Source: Gammaproteobacteria bacterium (GTDB lineage Bacteria; Pseudomonadota; Gammaproteobacteria; Steroidobacterales; GCA-2729495). From it: 64,000 nucleotides of DNA. How positions within the stretch are numbered: position 1 is the stretch's first letter; each line of letters opens with the position of its first letter. The notes beneath the pieces were generated by a model. That model was not told the origin of the DNA. It saw only the letters and a list, made by a program, of their open reading frames with translations, and did no database searches. A program made the position numbers and the translations under genes. Location of the stretch: contig QUBU01000001.1 of the NCBI GenBank assembly GCA_014337915.1, forward strand, positions 124,001 to 188,000. The letters run 5' to 3'. Positions 27,189-35,773 of this stretch are shown here, in pieces.

Positions 27189-28043
27189 GTGAATGAGCAG
27201 GCGGCTGCCGGGCCGGGCATCGGGCCGATAACCGGCGTCACCATCAGTACGCCGCATCTCGCGGCCAGCGAGGCGGCATACGTACGCCACCTCGGCTATC
27301 GTGTCCGCCAGCGTGGCAGGATCAGCGCCTTGCAGGCTGAAACCTGGCAACGGCCAGCGGCCAGTGGCGCACGCTTCGTCAGCCTGGTCCCCGAGGCCGC
27401 CGAGGACTTCGAGTTCCGGTTCGTCGAGGTGCCGGCGCCAGCGCAGCCCTATCGGGCCTTTTCCGCGTACGGCTGGAATGCCGCCGAACTGATCGTCCAG
27501 GACGTGGACGCGCTGGCGGCAGAACTGGCCGGAGGAAGCTTCGAGATCCTCGGCCCCCCGCAGGACCTGTCGTTCAGCGACGCCATCCGGGCCATGCAGA
27601 TCCGCGGCCCGGCCGGCGAGATCCTTTACCTGACGCAGTTCAAGCGTGAGCTGCCGGCCTTGCCGGCGCCACCCGCGCGCTGCAGGACGGACAAGGTGTT
27701 CATCGTCATCGTCGGCGGCCCGTCGCTCGATGGCCTGCTCGACTTCTACGGGAGCCGCTTTGGCGTCAGCGCCCCGCAGCGGATGGAATCCCGGGTGAAG
27801 GTGATGTCGGAGGTCTTCGGCCTGTCGGCCGAGGAACGCTACCCGATCGCCGCCCTGCCACTACGGGCGCGTTGCTATATCGAAGCCGACCAGATGCCCG
27901 CTGCGGCCCGGGCGCCAGCCGTCGGGTCAGGCCAGCTGCCACCCGGCATCGCGGTCGTAACTTTTGCCCGCCAGCAGCCGGGCGCCACCACGGCCCTGGC
28001 CGGACCTGGTGGCGAGATCATTGAGCTCGTCACCTTGCCCTGA
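27189..28043 (+). CDS. VOC (glyoxalase-like) family protein
   Basis: A 284-residue protein that looks like two beta-alpha-beta-beta-beta VOC modules. The first begins near ITGVTISTPHLAASEAAYVRHLGY and the second near DKVFIVIVGGPSLDGLLDFYGSRFG. The ends of both modules carry the GPAGEILYL and GPGGEIIELV type strand that normally donates a metal-binding glutamate. VOC enzymes include glyoxalases, extradiol dioxygenases and epimerases. Here the N-terminal metal-ligand histidines are hard to place, so catalytic status is unclear. The GTG start abuts the CaiB stop exactly, which implies translational coupling and a role in the same pathway. Confidence 0.75.
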   Translation: MNEQAAAGPGIGPITGVTISTPHLAASEAAYVRHLGYRVRQRGRISALQAETWQRPAASGARFVSLVPEAAEDFEFRFVEVPAPAQPYRAFSAYGWNAAELIVQDVDALAAELAGGSFEILGPPQDLSFSDAIRAMQIRGPAGEILYLTQFKRELPALPAPPARCRTDKVFIVIVGGPSLDGLLDFYGSRFGVSAPQRMESRVKVMSEVFGLSAEERYPIAALPLRARCYIEADQMPAAARAPAVGSGQLPPGIAVVTFARQQPGATTALAGPGGEIIELVTLP

Positions 28044-28079
28044 GCGATATCAGGCAGCCGCTACCCGTACTCACCGTGC

Positions 28080-28400
28080 TCAGCTCTCGTTGTCAGCCAC
28101 CTGCACCTCGAGGCCGTCGAGCGCGTCGGTGAGTTCGATCTGGCAGGTCAGGCGGCTGTTGGGCCGCCGCTCCCTGGCGGATTCCAGCATGGTATCTTCC
28201 ATGTCGCTTGGCGGGGGCAGCTTTGCCAGCCAGTCGTCGGCCACATAGGCGTGGCAGGTCGCGCAGGCACAGGCACCACCACATTCGGCAACGATGCCGG
28301 AAACGTCATTGTCTATGGCACCCTCCATCACGGTGGAACCGACGGGGACCTCCACCTCGCGGCGCTGGCCTTCGCTGTCGACGTAGATCACCTTCGGCAC
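28080..28400 (-). CDS. 2Fe-2S ferredoxin, adrenodoxin-like
   Basis: A 106-residue vertebrate/bacterial adrenodoxin-type ferredoxin. The cluster ligands are visible: C-x5-C-x2-C in AECGGACACATCHAYV and a fourth Cys in RLTCQI near the C-terminus. The PSDMEDTMLE segment is the acidic interaction helix that in this family contacts a ferredoxin reductase or cytochrome P450. The start is GTG at 28400 (MPKVIYVDSEGQRREVEVP), with GAGG upstream. It stands alone on this strand, convergent with the VOC gene, and no P450 or Rieske oxygenase is encoded in the window, so its partner is elsewhere. Confidence 0.9.
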   Translation of the reverse strand: MPKVIYVDSEGQRREVEVPVGSTVMEGAIDNDVSGIVAECGGACACATCHAYVADDWLAKLPPPSDMEDTMLESARERRPNSRLTCQIELTDALDGLEVQVADNES

Positions 28401-28465
28401 GGGCTGGCACCTCGTGGCATGGCGCCGGCCGCCGGCAGGCGCATCGTGCTACATGTCAGATCCGG

Positions 28466-28494
28466 AAAAGCACCGCCGCCCTGACGGGCGGCGG
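28466..28494 (-). terminator. Intrinsic terminator of the tonB operon
   Basis: On the minus strand a 9-bp perfect GC stem (arms 28494-28486 and 28481-28473, 4-nt loop) is followed after 3 nt by TTTT. It lies about 60 nt beyond the stop of the TPR gene, so it probably ends the tonB-exbB-exbD-exbD-TPR transcript. The U-tract is short. Confidence 0.55.
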
Positions 28495-28553
28495 ATGTAT
28501 GGAAAAACGGAAGGTGGCGAGTCGCCGCCAGACCGCTGGCCAGTGCGACGTAC

Positions 28554-29792
28554 TCAACCAGTGCTACTGCGGGCCACGATGGTCCACAGGCGCGCCAGGT
28601 CCGCCATCTGCGGATCGGCAGTCACCTGGCCGAAGGCCTTGGCCGCATCCGCCTTCTTGCCCAGCTTCAGATCGGCGATGCCGAGCATGATCTGCGCCTG
28701 GTCGGGGTCGCGAACGCCCCCCTTGGCCAGGCCACGGCTGAGGGCCGCAGCAGCCTTCTCATATTGGCCAAAGCTGGAATAAGCCATGCCGAGGGCCACG
28801 TCGGCCTGGCCGTTGGTTCCCTTCTGGGCGTCCTTCTCGAACTGTGGCAGCGACTGCAGGTCCTTGGCTGCCGCGGCCTTTGCATCGTCGAAGCGGCGCT
28901 TGTAGCGGTCCGACGCCGCCTTGTCCGCCGGATCGACCACCTTGGCGGAATATCCCGCCTCCAGCGCGCTCTTCGCCTCGCCCGGCAGTCCGGCCTCCAG
29001 CAGCAGCTCGGCCATTTCCAGGTACTGGTCAGCCGAGTTCAGGGTGCCCACCTGTTGCGCCAGGCGCAGTGTATTGAGCGTGATGCGGTCGGAAGCCTTC
29101 GCGTTGAGACGCGTGCCGATCAGGAAATTCCAGTACTCCGGCTTCGGATACAGCTGCACCAGCTTTTCCATGGTCTTCGCAGCGCCGTCCTGGTCACCCA
29201 TGTTCGTCTGCGCGCTGCGCACCAGCTGCAGCCAGTTCTCGTCGACGGTCTTGCCGGCCTGCTCGGCGCTCTTGATCGCGGCCTGCATGATCGCAACCGC
29301 CTCTTTGTAGTCCTTCTGCAGGTAGTGTGCCTGCGCCACGAGCACGCGGGTGTCGATGTCCTGCCCGCCGGCCTTGATCCAGCGGTCGCCGAACTCCATG
29401 ACCTTCTTGTAGTTCTTGGTCGCCGTGTAGAGCTGGACCAGGGTCTTCAGCCGGTCGTTGACCTGCTCCGGCGGCTGCCTGCCTGAGGCCAGGTTGGTTT
29501 CATACAGGCTGGCGACCTCGGCGTACTTGCGCTGCTGCAGGAAGACATAGGCCTTGAATTCGTTGATCTGGAACTGGTCGAACGGGGTCTTGCCGCTGAC
29601 CGCATCCGCCTCGGCCACCTTGGCCAGCGCCTGGTCCCATTGCTTCTTCTGGATGGCTTCCTGGGCTGCCTTCATGGGCTTGGCAACCTTGGCGCTGATC
29701 TTGTCTTCGGCCATCGACTGGCCGGCAGTCAGCAAGCTGGCCAGGATGACCAGCATGGCGCCGATGGCGCGGAATGAGGCGTTTGCTCGCAT
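28554..29792 (-). CDS. Periplasmic TPR-repeat protein of a TonB system
   Basis: A 412-residue protein with an N-terminal signal peptide (hydrophobic residues about 9-22, then AGQSMAEDK). The rest is helical, with TPR-like repeats visible as AAQEAIQKKQWDQALAKVAEA, AHYLQKDYKEAVAIMQAAI and AYSSFGQYEKAAAALSRGL. TPR proteins accompany TonB2-type systems, where they are thought to help energise outer-membrane receptors from the periplasm. The ATG at 29792 is preceded by GAGAGAG. It is the last gene of the tonB operon, 79 nt after the second exbD. The family connection is inferred mainly from context. Confidence 0.8.
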   Translation of the reverse strand: MRANASFRAIGAMLVILASLLTAGQSMAEDKISAKVAKPMKAAQEAIQKKQWDQALAKVAEADAVSGKTPFDQFQINEFKAYVFLQQRKYAEVASLYETNLASGRQPPEQVNDRLKTLVQLYTATKNYKKVMEFGDRWIKAGGQDIDTRVLVAQAHYLQKDYKEAVAIMQAAIKSAEQAGKTVDENWLQLVRSAQTNMGDQDGAAKTMEKLVQLYPKPEYWNFLIGTRLNAKASDRITLNTLRLAQQVGTLNSADQYLEMAELLLEAGLPGEAKSALEAGYSAKVVDPADKAASDRYKRRFDDAKAAAAKDLQSLPQFEKDAQKGTNGQADVALGMAYSSFGQYEKAAAALSRGLAKGGVRDPDQAQIMLGIADLKLGKKADAAKAFGQVTADPQMADLARLWTIVARSSTG

Positions 29793-29871
29793 GATCGTGG
29801 CTCTCTCTGGCGTTGGCGTTGATGGCTTGGACAGCAATCGCGGGCCCGTGGTTGCAGGCAAAGTCTTGCTG

Positions 29872-30303
29872 CTACTCAGCAAACTGCTCCATGCCGACAA
29901 AACCGATCTTGTTCACGCCCTGGCGCTGCGCGAGAGCCAGGACCTTGGCAACGGTGTCGTACTTGGCACGCTTGTTGGCGCGGATGTGCAGCTCCGGCTG
30001 GGGTTCCTTCACTGCTTCCTGGCTGAAGTACTGCTCCAGGGTGCCAAGGCTGGGAACCACGGTCTGGTTCCAGAGGATCGTACCGTCGTAGTCGATCTCC
30101 AGCTCGATCACCTCCGGCGGCACCGGAGGCGTCACCGCATTCGGGTTCGGGCGCGGCATGTCGAGCTTCACGGCGTGGGTCATGATCGGAATGGTGACGA
30201 TGAACATGATGAGAAGCACCAGCATGACGTCGATCAGCGGCGTCATGTTGATGTCCAGCATCGGGTCGTCGTCGCGGCCCCCGCCGCCAACGTTTATTCC
30301 CAT
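29872..30303 (-). CDS. exbD: ExbD/TolR-family proton-channel subunit (second copy)
   Basis: A 143-residue single-span protein. The transmembrane helix LIDVMLVLLIMFIVTIPIM (about residues 23-41) contains the essential Asp of the ExbD proton channel in PLIDVML. The periplasmic domain ends with VAKVLALAQRQGVNKIGFVG, typical of ExbD. It works with ExbB to harvest proton motive force for TonB. It differs clearly from the adjacent ExbD copy (for example RPNPNAVTPP versus KVANQPTKTK), so the two are paralogues rather than a recent duplication. Confidence 0.92.
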   Translation of the reverse strand: MGINVGGGGRDDDPMLDINMTPLIDVMLVLLIMFIVTIPIMTHAVKLDMPRPNPNAVTPPVPPEVIELEIDYDGTILWNQTVVPSLGTLEQYFSQEAVKEPQPELHIRANKRAKYDTVAKVLALAQRQGVNKIGFVGMEQFAE

Positions 30304-30338
30304 GTCGTTCTCTCCCTCAGGGGTGCCCGGCTGCCGGG

Positions 30339-30770
30339 CTAGCGCAGGCCGCGGTCAGGCTCGGTGATGAAACCCACCTTGACGACGCCGCCGCGCTGGA
30401 TCAGGTAGATGACGCGGCCCACCGACTCGAACTTGGCGCGGCCATCCCCGCGGATATGGATTTCCGGCTGGGGATCCTGCACCGCGACCGATTTGACGAG
30501 TTCCAGCAGTGCCTGGTCATCCGGGACCCGCGACTGGTTCCAGAACACGTCACCCGTGGCATTGACGGCCACGGTGACGTTTTCCGGCTTGGTCTTCGTC
30601 GGCTGGTTGGCAACCTTGGGCAGCTCGACCGGGACCGTCTGCGTGATCACCGGGATGGTGATCAGGAAGATGATCAGCAGCACCAGCATGATGTCCACGA
30701 GGGGCACCACGTTGATGTCGGACATCGCCTTGTCGTCGCCACCGCCCTCGCCGGGGACCGACATGCCCAC
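30339..30770 (-). CDS. exbD: ExbD/TolR-family proton-channel subunit (first copy)
   Basis: A 143-residue ExbD with the membrane segment PLVDIMLVLLIIFLITIPV, including the conserved Asp, and a C-terminal SVGRVIYLIQRGGVVKVGFI. I use the GTG at 30770, one base after the exbB stop, because the resulting MGMSVPG aligns with MGINVGG of the neighbouring copy and GGAG stands 8 nt upstream. An ATG two codons later is the alternative. It is tightly coupled to exbB. Confidence 0.92.
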   Translation of the reverse strand: MGMSVPGEGGGDDKAMSDINVVPLVDIMLVLLIIFLITIPVITQTVPVELPKVANQPTKTKPENVTVAVNATGDVFWNQSRVPDDQALLELVKSVAVQDPQPEIHIRGDGRAKFESVGRVIYLIQRGGVVKVGFITEPDRGLR

Positions 30771-30771
30771 G

Positions 30772-31662
30772 TTACTTGCTCCGCTGGCCCGGTGCGTCCA
30801 TGCGGGCGCCGCTCACCAGGTACTGCTGCACTTCAGTCGCGAAGTAGCGCACTTCTTCCAGCAGGGCCTTGTTGCGACGCAGGAGCCAGTTGTAACCGAG
30901 CACCGCAGGCACCGCGACCGCGAGGCCGAGGGCGGTCATGATCAGCGCCTCACCCACGGGGCCGGCCACCTTGTCGATGCTGGCCTGGCCGGCGATGCCG
31001 ATGGCGATCAGCGCATGGTAGATGCCCCACACCGTACCGAACAGCCCGATGAACGGTGCGGTCGAACCGGCAGTCGCCAGGAACGACAGGCCGCTCTGCA
31101 TGTCATTGGTGACCTTGTCGACGGCACGCTGCAGCGAGGCGGTGATCCACTCATGCAGCGGAATCTGGTCTGTCAGTCGCCCCTCGTGGTGCCGGGCTGC
31201 CTTGACGCCCTGCTCCGCAATGAGCCGGAAGGCATTGTCCGGGTCAGTCAGGGTGGCGATGCCGTCCTGCAGGGACTTGCCAGCCCAGAATCCCTTGTCC
31301 GTCTGGTTGAACTGGCGGCGCAGGCGCGCCTGGTCCCAGAGCTTGGTCAGGATGATGAACCATGAAGCGAACGACATCACGACCAGGATCACCAGGGTGC
31401 CGCGGGCGACAAAGTCGCCCTGCGCCCAGAGCTGGCTCAGGCCGTAGGGATTGGCCTTTTCCTCGGTGGCCACCTGGCCGACGTCCTGGGCCGCTGCCGG
31501 CGCGGACTCTGCGGGAGCCATCTCGGCCGGTGCCGGCGCAGTCGCGTCAGCCGTGGGCAGGGTCGCCGTTTCGGCGGTGGCCGGTGCTGCTGAAGCGGGA
31601 TCGGTCGTCGGCTGCTGGGCCGCGAGCGCGATGCTCAGAGCGAGAGCTGCTAGTTCAACCAT
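30772..31662 (-). CDS. exbB: ExbB (MotA/TolQ/ExbB proton channel)
   Basis: A 296-residue ExbB. An N-terminal hydrophobic segment precedes a long Ala/Pro/Thr-rich stretch (about residues 15-75) that is probably periplasmic. Three membrane helices follow near residues 85-105, 195-215 and 240-262. The MotA/TolQ/ExbB core is recognisable by ATAGSTAPFIGLFGTVWGIYHALIAI and VGEALIMTALGLAVAVPAVLGYN. It forms the proton-conducting pentamer with ExbD and energises TonB. The N-terminal extension is longer than in E. coli ExbB. GGGGAAG upstream supports the start. Confidence 0.93.
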   Translation of the reverse strand: MVELAALALSIALAAQQPTTDPASAAPATAETATLPTADATAPAPAEMAPAESAPAAAQDVGQVATEEKANPYGLSQLWAQGDFVARGTLVILVVMSFASWFIILTKLWDQARLRRQFNQTDKGFWAGKSLQDGIATLTDPDNAFRLIAEQGVKAARHHEGRLTDQIPLHEWITASLQRAVDKVTNDMQSGLSFLATAGSTAPFIGLFGTVWGIYHALIAIGIAGQASIDKVAGPVGEALIMTALGLAVAVPAVLGYNWLLRRNKALLEEVRYFATEVQQYLVSGARMDAPGQRSK

Positions 31663-31757
31663 GATTGCGTCTTCCCCTCAGTACGTAGCTCAAACCAATA
31701 CTGTCTGTCTCAAGCTGCGCCGCCCCGTGACCGGTAGCGACGCGGCCCATACTTCCC

Positions 31758-32390
31758 CTAGCGTTCGTTCACGATCTTCCAGACCACGCGGAAGTCGAAC
31801 CACATGGGCACCGGCTTGCCGCCTTCGGTGCCAGGGATGAACTTCCATGCGCGCTTGGCGTGCCTCAGTGCCGCTTCATCCAGCTGCTCGTGGCCGCTGC
31901 TCTGGGCGATCTGCGCGTCGCCGACGCTGCCGTCCTCGAGGATGTAGAGCCGCAGGACGGTGGAGCCCTCCAGGCCGAGGCGCTTGGCCTGCGGCGGGTA
32001 GTCCGGCAGGCTCGGCGGCCGGCGCGGGTTCTGTTTCGGCGGCACGCGTACGACGGCCACCGGAGGCGGCGGCTTGGCCACGGGCTTCTGGGTCGTCGCG
32101 GTGATGGCTGTCGTGGCGGTAGTCTCGACCGGAAGGTCAATCGAGATATCGGGCGGCGGCACGAACGGTGGCGGCGTCGTTTCGATCTTCGGCGGCGGCG
32201 GTGGTGGCTTGTCCTGCTCCTCCTTGACCTCCTCGATCATCTTGGTCTCGATCGGACCGTAGATCATCTCCACGGCCTGGTGGGCGAGGCCTGCGTTGAG
32301 GACGTAGACGAAGCCTACATGCAGCGCCACGATGCCGACGAACACCAGCGCGCGCCGGGAGAGCATGGGTGTACTGACTGCGACGGCCAT
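31758..32390 (-). CDS. tonB: TonB energy-transducing protein
   Basis: A 210-residue TonB. An N-terminal signal anchor (about residues 12-33, RRALVFVGIVALHVGFVYVL) contains the His that in TonB couples to ExbB/ExbD. A proline-rich linker follows with EVKEEQDKPPPPPPK and later VAKPPPP repeats. The C-terminal domain has PPQAKRLGLEGSTVLRLYILEDGSV, which binds TonB boxes of outer-membrane transporters. It is first in the five-gene energy-transduction operon, with a 95-nt gap to exbB. No TonB-dependent receptor is encoded in the window. Confidence 0.93.
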   Translation of the reverse strand: MAVAVSTPMLSRRALVFVGIVALHVGFVYVLNAGLAHQAVEMIYGPIETKMIEEVKEEQDKPPPPPPKIETTPPPFVPPPDISIDLPVETTATTAITATTQKPVAKPPPPVAVVRVPPKQNPRRPPSLPDYPPQAKRLGLEGSTVLRLYILEDGSVGDAQIAQSSGHEQLDEAALRHAKRAWKFIPGTEGGKPVPMWFDFRVVWKIVNER

Positions 32391-32819
32391 ATCAACCTGG
32401 ACTGGTCAAACTGTTCAGACTTGCGCTGGCGGTTGCTGCCGCCGGGGCGCGTATGTTGCCACAAGCCACTGGCAAATCACCACAAGGATAGCGCATCAAT
32501 GGCTGGTCATCGTACCCCCGCCGCTGGCGCGGATCCGGCGCGCGCCCGATTCTCCCCCGGCCGCACGGTTCCTGCCAGCGGTGATTCTGCCTACCAGCAA
32601 TGTTGCGGAACTGCCGGGCGCAGCCCTGGAATATAATGTCGCAGGATTCCGCTGCCCGGGCACCGGCATGGCCGTGACCGGGGCGCTGGCTCACCCGGAA
32701 ATCATCCCACCGCAGATTCGGCGCGGCGTCGCTCCGGACCGACAAACGGTACGCGGGCCGGGCCGGAGTGCGGGCACTCGAGCCACAGCGGCTGCCGGCG
32801 TTTTTCGAGGACTGACAAC
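32391..32819. promoter_or_regulatory. Divergent tonB / ilvE-leuCDB intergenic region
   Basis: This is the longest gene-free stretch of the window (429 bp). A perfect TATAAT lies at 32632-32637, with no good -35 at 16-18 bp. If used, it would give an ilvE leader of about 175 nt. The leader holds an ATG at about 32669 whose frame runs into ilvE without a stop, so it is not a leader-peptide attenuator. I see no Fur-box-like 19-bp dyad upstream of tonB and no gene in the remaining sequence. Confidence 0.5.
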
Positions 32820-33755
32820 ATGCCCATCAAGACGAGCGAGTGGATCTGGCACAACGGCAAGCTGGTGCCCTGGGCCGAGGCCCGGGTCCACGTCATGACC
32901 CACGCCCTGCATTATGGTTCCTCGGTGTTCGAGGGCATCCGCGTCTATGCCACCCCGCGCGGTGCCATGGTATTCCGCCTGCAGGCGCATACGCGGCGCC
33001 TGCTCGAGTCCGCGACGATTCATCGCATCGAGGTGCCCTGGTCCGCGGCCCAGATCGATGCGGCCTGCAGGGAGGTCGTGGTCCGCAATGGCCTCACCCG
33101 CGGCGCCTACATACGGCCCATCGTCTTCCGGGGTTACGGCGAGGTGGGCCTCGCACCGCCGCCTGGGCAGCCGATCGACATGGCCGTCGCCGCCTGGGAA
33201 TGGGGTGCCTACCTCGGCGCCGATGCCCTCGAGCAGGGCGTCGATGTCTGTGTTTCGTCCTGGCAGCGCGTGGCCCCCAACACCATCCCGGCGCTGGCGA
33301 AGGCGGGAGGCAACTACCTGTCGAGCACGCTGGTGAGCCTGGAAGCGAAGCAGCGCGGCTTCGCCGAGGGCATCGCGCTCTCCAGCGACGGCACCGTGAG
33401 CGAAGGTGCCGGCGAGAATATCTTCCTGGTCCGGGACGGTGTCCTGTACACGCCGCCCTCCACCGCCTCTATCCTCACCGGCATCACGCGTGACAGCGTC
33501 ATGGTGCTGGCCCGCCAGGCTGGCATCGAGGTGCAGGAACGGCCCATACCGCGGGAGATGCTCTACATTGCCGACGAAATTTTCCTGACTGGCACTGCCG
33601 CCGAGATCACCCCGGTGCGTTCCGTCGACCGGATCAACGTCGGTGCCGGCAGGCGCGGGCCGGTCACCCAGCGGCTGCAGGAATCCTTCTTCGGCCTGTT
33701 CAATGGCAAGACCAGCGACCAGTGGGGCTGGCTGGAACCCGTGGAGAGCAAGTGA
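32820..33755 (+). CDS. ilvE: Branched-chain amino acid aminotransferase
   Basis: A 311-residue fold-type IV PLP transaminase completing valine, leucine and isoleucine synthesis. The N-terminal [33 protein letters not shown] is diagnostic. The PLP lysine lies in [32 protein letters not shown] binds the cofactor phosphate and [14 protein letters not shown] closes the protein. It is the first gene of ilvE-leuCDB and overlaps the leuC start (ATGA arrangement). leuA and the ilvBHC genes are absent from this operon, so the 2-isopropylmalate synthase must be encoded elsewhere. Confidence 0.95.
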   Translation: MPIKTSEWIWHNGKLVPWAEARVHVMTHALHYGSSVFEGIRVYATPRGAMVFRLQAHTRRLLESATIHRIEVPWSAAQIDAACREVVVRNGLTRGAYIRPIVFRGYGEVGLAPPPGQPIDMAVAAWEWGAYLGADALEQGVDVCVSSWQRVAPNTIPALAKAGGNYLSSTLVSLEAKQRGFAEGIALSSDGTVSEGAGENIFLVRDGVLYTPPSTASILTGITRDSVMVLARQAGIEVQERPIPREMLYIADEIFLTGTAAEITPVRSVDRINVGAGRRGPVTQRLQESFFGLFNGKTSDQWGWLEPVESK

Positions 33756-35164
33756 TGAACGCCCGTTCCCTGTTCGAGAAAGTCTGGCAGGACCACCAGG
33801 TCGTGGCGGAAACCGCCGACGCACCGGCGGTGCTCTACATCGACCTGCACCTGACGCACGAGGTCACCACGCCGGAAGCATTCAACGTGCTGAAGTCGCG
33901 CGGCCTCGCCGTGCGGCGGCCGGACCTGACGCTGGCGACGCTGGACCACTCGACGCCGACGGTGCCGGTGCGCAGCCTGAAGGACCTGGAGCGCGTCGCC
34001 GAATCCTCGGCAGCCGCACAGATCCGCGTGATGATCGAGAACTGCCGCGAGGCAGGGATCCGCCTGCTCGATTTCGATTCCGACCAGCGGGGTATCGTCC
34101 ACGTCATCGGGCCGGAACTCGGCATCACCCAACCCGGCAAGACCATCGTCTGCGGTGACAGCCATACCAGCACCCATGGCGCCTTCGGCGCACTGGCCTT
34201 CGGCATCGGCACCACCGAGGTGGGCCACGTCCTCGCCACGCAATGCCTGTTGCAGCGCAAGCCGAAGACCCTGGCCATCAACGTCAGCGGCCGCCTGGTC
34301 CCGGGCGTCACGGCCAAGGACATCATCCTCGCCATCATCGGCAGGATTGGCGTCGGCGGTGGCACCGGCCATGTCATCGAGTACCGCGGCGAGGCCATAG
34401 CCGCGCTGTCGATGGACGCGCGCATGACAGTGTGCAACATGAGCATCGAGGCCGGCGCCCGCGCCGGCATGATCGCCCCTGACGACGTCACCTTCCAGTA
34501 CCTGCAGGGCCGGCCCATGGCGCCCGCCGGCGCTGCCTGGGACCAGGCCGTGAAACGCTGGCGTGGCCTGCCCTCCGACGCCGATTGCCACTTCGATCGC
34601 GAGGTGAGCCTCGACGTATCGCGGCTGGCACCGATGATCACCTTCGGCACCAACCCGGGCATGGTCATCCCGATCGATGCCGCGGTTCCCGCGGACAGCG
34701 GCGACAGCAGCTTCCGCAAGTCCCTGGAATACATGGGCGTGGAAGCCGGCAAGCCGATGCTGGGCCGCCCTGTGGACGTGGTCTTCATCGGCAGCTGCAC
34801 CAATTCCCGCCTGTCAGACCTGCGCGATGCCGCCAACCTGCTGCGCGGGCGCAAGGTCGCCCCCTCCGTGCGCGCGCTGGTCGTCCCCGGCTCGCAGGCC
34901 ACCAAGAAGCAGGCCGAGGCCGAGGGCCTCGACAAGATCTTCACCGCGGCCGGGGCCGAGTGGCGCGAGTCAGGCTGCTCGATGTGCCTGGGTATGAACG
35001 GCGACACCGTGGGTCGCGGCCAGCTCTGCGTCAGCACCAGCAACCGCAACTTCGAGGGCCGCCAGGGCATCGGTGCGCGCACCGTGCTGGCGAGCCCGCT
35101 GACGGCGGCCGCCACGGCCGTCGCCGGCCGCATCAGCGACCCGCGCGAGCTGCTCGCGCGCTAA
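33755..35164 (+). CDS. leuC: 3-isopropylmalate dehydratase, large subunit
   Basis: A 469-residue aconitase-family protein, isomerising 2-isopropylmalate to 3-isopropylmalate with LeuD. The 4Fe-4S ligands are visible: one Cys in [16 protein letters not shown] and two in [34 protein letters not shown] and [14 protein letters not shown] are further signatures. The ATG overlaps the ilvE stop by one base. It is followed after 24 nt by leuD. Confidence 0.96.
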   Translation: MNARSLFEKVWQDHQVVAETADAPAVLYIDLHLTHEVTTPEAFNVLKSRGLAVRRPDLTLATLDHSTPTVPVRSLKDLERVAESSAAAQIRVMIENCREAGIRLLDFDSDQRGIVHVIGPELGITQPGKTIVCGDSHTSTHGAFGALAFGIGTTEVGHVLATQCLLQRKPKTLAINVSGRLVPGVTAKDIILAIIGRIGVGGGTGHVIEYRGEAIAALSMDARMTVCNMSIEAGARAGMIAPDDVTFQYLQGRPMAPAGAAWDQAVKRWRGLPSDADCHFDREVSLDVSRLAPMITFGTNPGMVIPIDAAVPADSGDSSFRKSLEYMGVEAGKPMLGRPVDVVFIGSCTNSRLSDLRDAANLLRGRKVAPSVRALVVPGSQATKKQAEAEGLDKIFTAAGAEWRESGCSMCLGMNGDTVGRGQLCVSTSNRNFEGRQGIGARTVLASPLTAAATAVAGRISDPRELLAR

Positions 35165-35188
35165 CCCCTCCAGCCGAGGCCGCAAAGC

Positions 35189-35773
35189 ATGGACAAGATC
35201 ACCCGCTTCAGCTCCCGCACCGTCGTGCTGCCGCAGTCGGACATCGACACGGACCAGATCGTGCCGGCGCGCTTCCTGACCACCACCACCCGCAAGGGCC
35301 TTGGCAAGGCGCTGTTCGCCGACTGGCGCTACGACAAGACGGGCCAGCCGCGCGCCGATTTCGCGCTCAACCGGCCGGAGGCCGCCGGCTGCTCGATCCT
35401 CGTCGCCGGCAACAACTTCGGCTGCGGCTCGTCGCGTGAGCACGCGCCCTGGGCGCTGCTGGACTTCGGCATCCGCGCGGTCATCAGCACCGGCATCGCC
35501 GACATCTTCCGCAACAACTCGCTGAAGAACGGCCTGGTGCCGGTCATCGTCGATGCCGCGACCCATGGCTGGCTGCTGGCCAATCCCGGCGCCGAAGTCA
35601 CGGTGGACGTCGAGTCCCGCACGCTCGGCCTGCCCGGCGACCGCCGCGTGGAGTTCCCGCTGGATGGCTTCTCCCGCTACTGCCTCCTCAATGGTGTCGA
35701 CCAGCTCGGCTACCTGCTCAAGCAGGCCGACGCCATCAGCCGCTTCGAAAAAGAGCGCGCATGGCAGCCCTGA
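35189..35773 (+). CDS. leuD: 3-isopropylmalate dehydratase, small subunit
   Basis: A 194-residue swivelling-domain subunit. [14 protein letters not shown] at the N-terminus and [21 protein letters not shown] are the substrate-recognition loops of LeuD, and [15 protein letters not shown] is typical of the long proteobacterial form. It pairs with LeuC in the cytoplasm. The 3' end overlaps the leuB start by 13 nt in another frame. Confidence 0.96.
   Translation: MDKITRFSSRTVVLPQSDIDTDQIVPARFLTTTTRKGLGKALFADWRYDKTGQPRADFALNRPEAAGCSILVAGNNFGCGSSREHAPWALLDFGIRAVISTGIADIFRNNSLKNGLVPVIVDAATHGWLLANPGAEVTVDVESRTLGLPGDRRVEFPLDGFSRYCLLNGVDQLGYLLKQADAISRFEKERAWQP

Noticed and set aside
30339-30770. Start of the first exbD at the internal ATG (30764)
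   Set aside because: The GTG two codons earlier has the better ribosome-site spacing and aligns with the start of the second ExbD.
32640-32819. Leader peptide for branched-chain control before ilvE
   Set aside because: The only ATG frame runs into ilvE without a stop and has no run of Leu, Ile or Val codons.
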